DNA from: an uncultured Collinsella sp.
GTDB taxonomy: Bacteria > Actinomycetota > Coriobacteriia > Coriobacteriales > Coriobacteriaceae
Assembly (NCBI GenBank): GCA_958372035.1
Contig: CATXML010000015.1
Location: 1 to 14,325, forward strand
DNA length: 14,325 nucleotides
Direction: 5' to 3'
The translations under genes and the position numbers were made by a program. A model generated the notes under the pieces. It was not told where the DNA came from and made no database searches. It worked only from the letters and a program-made list of their open reading frames with translations. Shown here piece by piece: positions 13,787-14,325 of this stretch; within the stretch, counting starts at the first letter, position 1, and each line of letters opens with the position of its first letter.

Positions 13787-14323
13787 TTACTTGCGAACGA
13801 CCTTGACGATGGCATCGCCGGCGGCGACAGCGGAGTCAGCCTCGACGGCGAGCTCGACGTCGGCGAACTCGGCGGTGTTGGACACAGCCACGACGACGCA
13901 GTCCTTGTAGCCGGCAGCGGCGATCTTGGCGCGGTCGATCTTGAGCATGGGCTGGCCAGCCTTAACGACGTCGTCGGCCTTGACGAAGCCCTCGAAGCCG
14001 TCGCCGTTCATGTTAACGGTATCGACGCCAACGTGCACCAGAACCTCGATGCCGCTATCGGACTGCAGGCCCACGGCGTGACCCATGGTGACGGTCACCT
14101 TGCCGTCGCAGGGAGCGTAGACCAGATCGTCCTCGGGCCACACGGCGCAGCCCTTGCCCAGAACCTCGCCACCAAAGACGGGATCGGGCACGTCGGCCAT
14201 CTTGATGACCTTGCCCTTGACGGGCGAGCACAGCACGTCGGCGCCGGCAGAAGCAGAGATGGAGGCCGGAGCAGCGGCAGCCGCGGGCTCAGCCTTCTTC
14301 TTGAACATGTCAAACAGACCCAT
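13787..14323 (-). CDS. crr: PTS glucose-type EIIA protein (Crr-like)
   Basis: A complete 178-residue stand-alone EIIA-Glc domain protein. It takes phosphate from HPr on a histidine and passes it to an EIIB domain for sugar uptake; in many bacteria it is also a regulatory signal. The phospho-acceptor is H97 in GIEVLVHVGVDTVNMNG, and the second conserved His is H82 in GHAVGLQSDSG; their 15-residue spacing equals that of H75/H90 in E. coli Crr. The core starts at VLCSPVKGKVI with DPVFGGEVLGKG. An Ala-rich linker (11-29) follows the amphipathic N-terminus MGLFDMFKKK, which resembles the membrane-associating end of Crr. The start ATG is 2 bases from the window edge, so its ribosome binding site and upstream neighbour are not visible. 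The partner EIIBC is not in the window. Confidence 0.95.
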   Translation of the reverse strand: MGLFDMFKKKAEPAAAAAPASISASAGADVLCSPVKGKVIKMADVPDPVFGGEVLGKGCAVWPEDDLVYAPCDGKVTVTMGHAVGLQSDSGIEVLVHVGVDTVNMNGDGFEGFVKADDVVKAGQPMLKIDRAKIAAAGYKDCVVVAVSNTAEFADVELAVEADSAVAAGDAIVKVVRK

Positions 14324-14325
14324 AC

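Overview
The window reads as chromosome of a high-GC Gram-positive gut bacterium. The gene set (Hyp hydrogenase maturation, NikR, a very large Ala-rich anchored surface protein, PTS glucose IIA) and the intergenic repeat style fit Coriobacteriia, most like Collinsella. That placement is inference from gene content and composition, not a database match.

Left part (1-6700, all plus strand): trxA (thioredoxin) ends at a strong terminator. A nickel/hydrogenase block follows: a small His-rich helical protein of unknown function, nikR, hypF, then hypC-hypD-hypE. NikR would sense nickel. HypC, D, E and F build and deliver the Fe(CN)2CO group of [NiFe]-hydrogenase. The nickel-insertion genes hypA/hypB and the hydrogenase subunits are not in the window. 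hypD carries an odd homopolymer-rich segment that alters a conserved motif.

Middle (6741-11632, minus strand): one giant gene encodes a 1517-residue secreted, membrane-anchored protein. It has two beta-solenoid-like modules separated by a FIVAR-like helical spacer, several Ig-like stretches, an alpha/alpha-toroid domain of the prenyltransferase/transcobalamin-like fold class, and a C-terminal transmembrane anchor. Its mRNA leader contains a recognisable cobalamin riboswitch, a promoter just upstream of it, and a hairpin that would hide the ribosome binding site. Together these suggest that the protein is made when B12 is scarce and captures corrinoids at the cell surface. This is the most interesting system in the window.

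Right part (11640-14325): a divergent HAD-family phosphatase gene (plus strand) is followed by about 480 bp without a gene, holding inverted and direct repeats and two strong hairpins. Then come a minus-strand lipoprotein gene and a minus-strand PTS glucose-type EIIA gene with a clear terminator. No tRNA, rRNA, CRISPR array, transposase or phage gene was seen.
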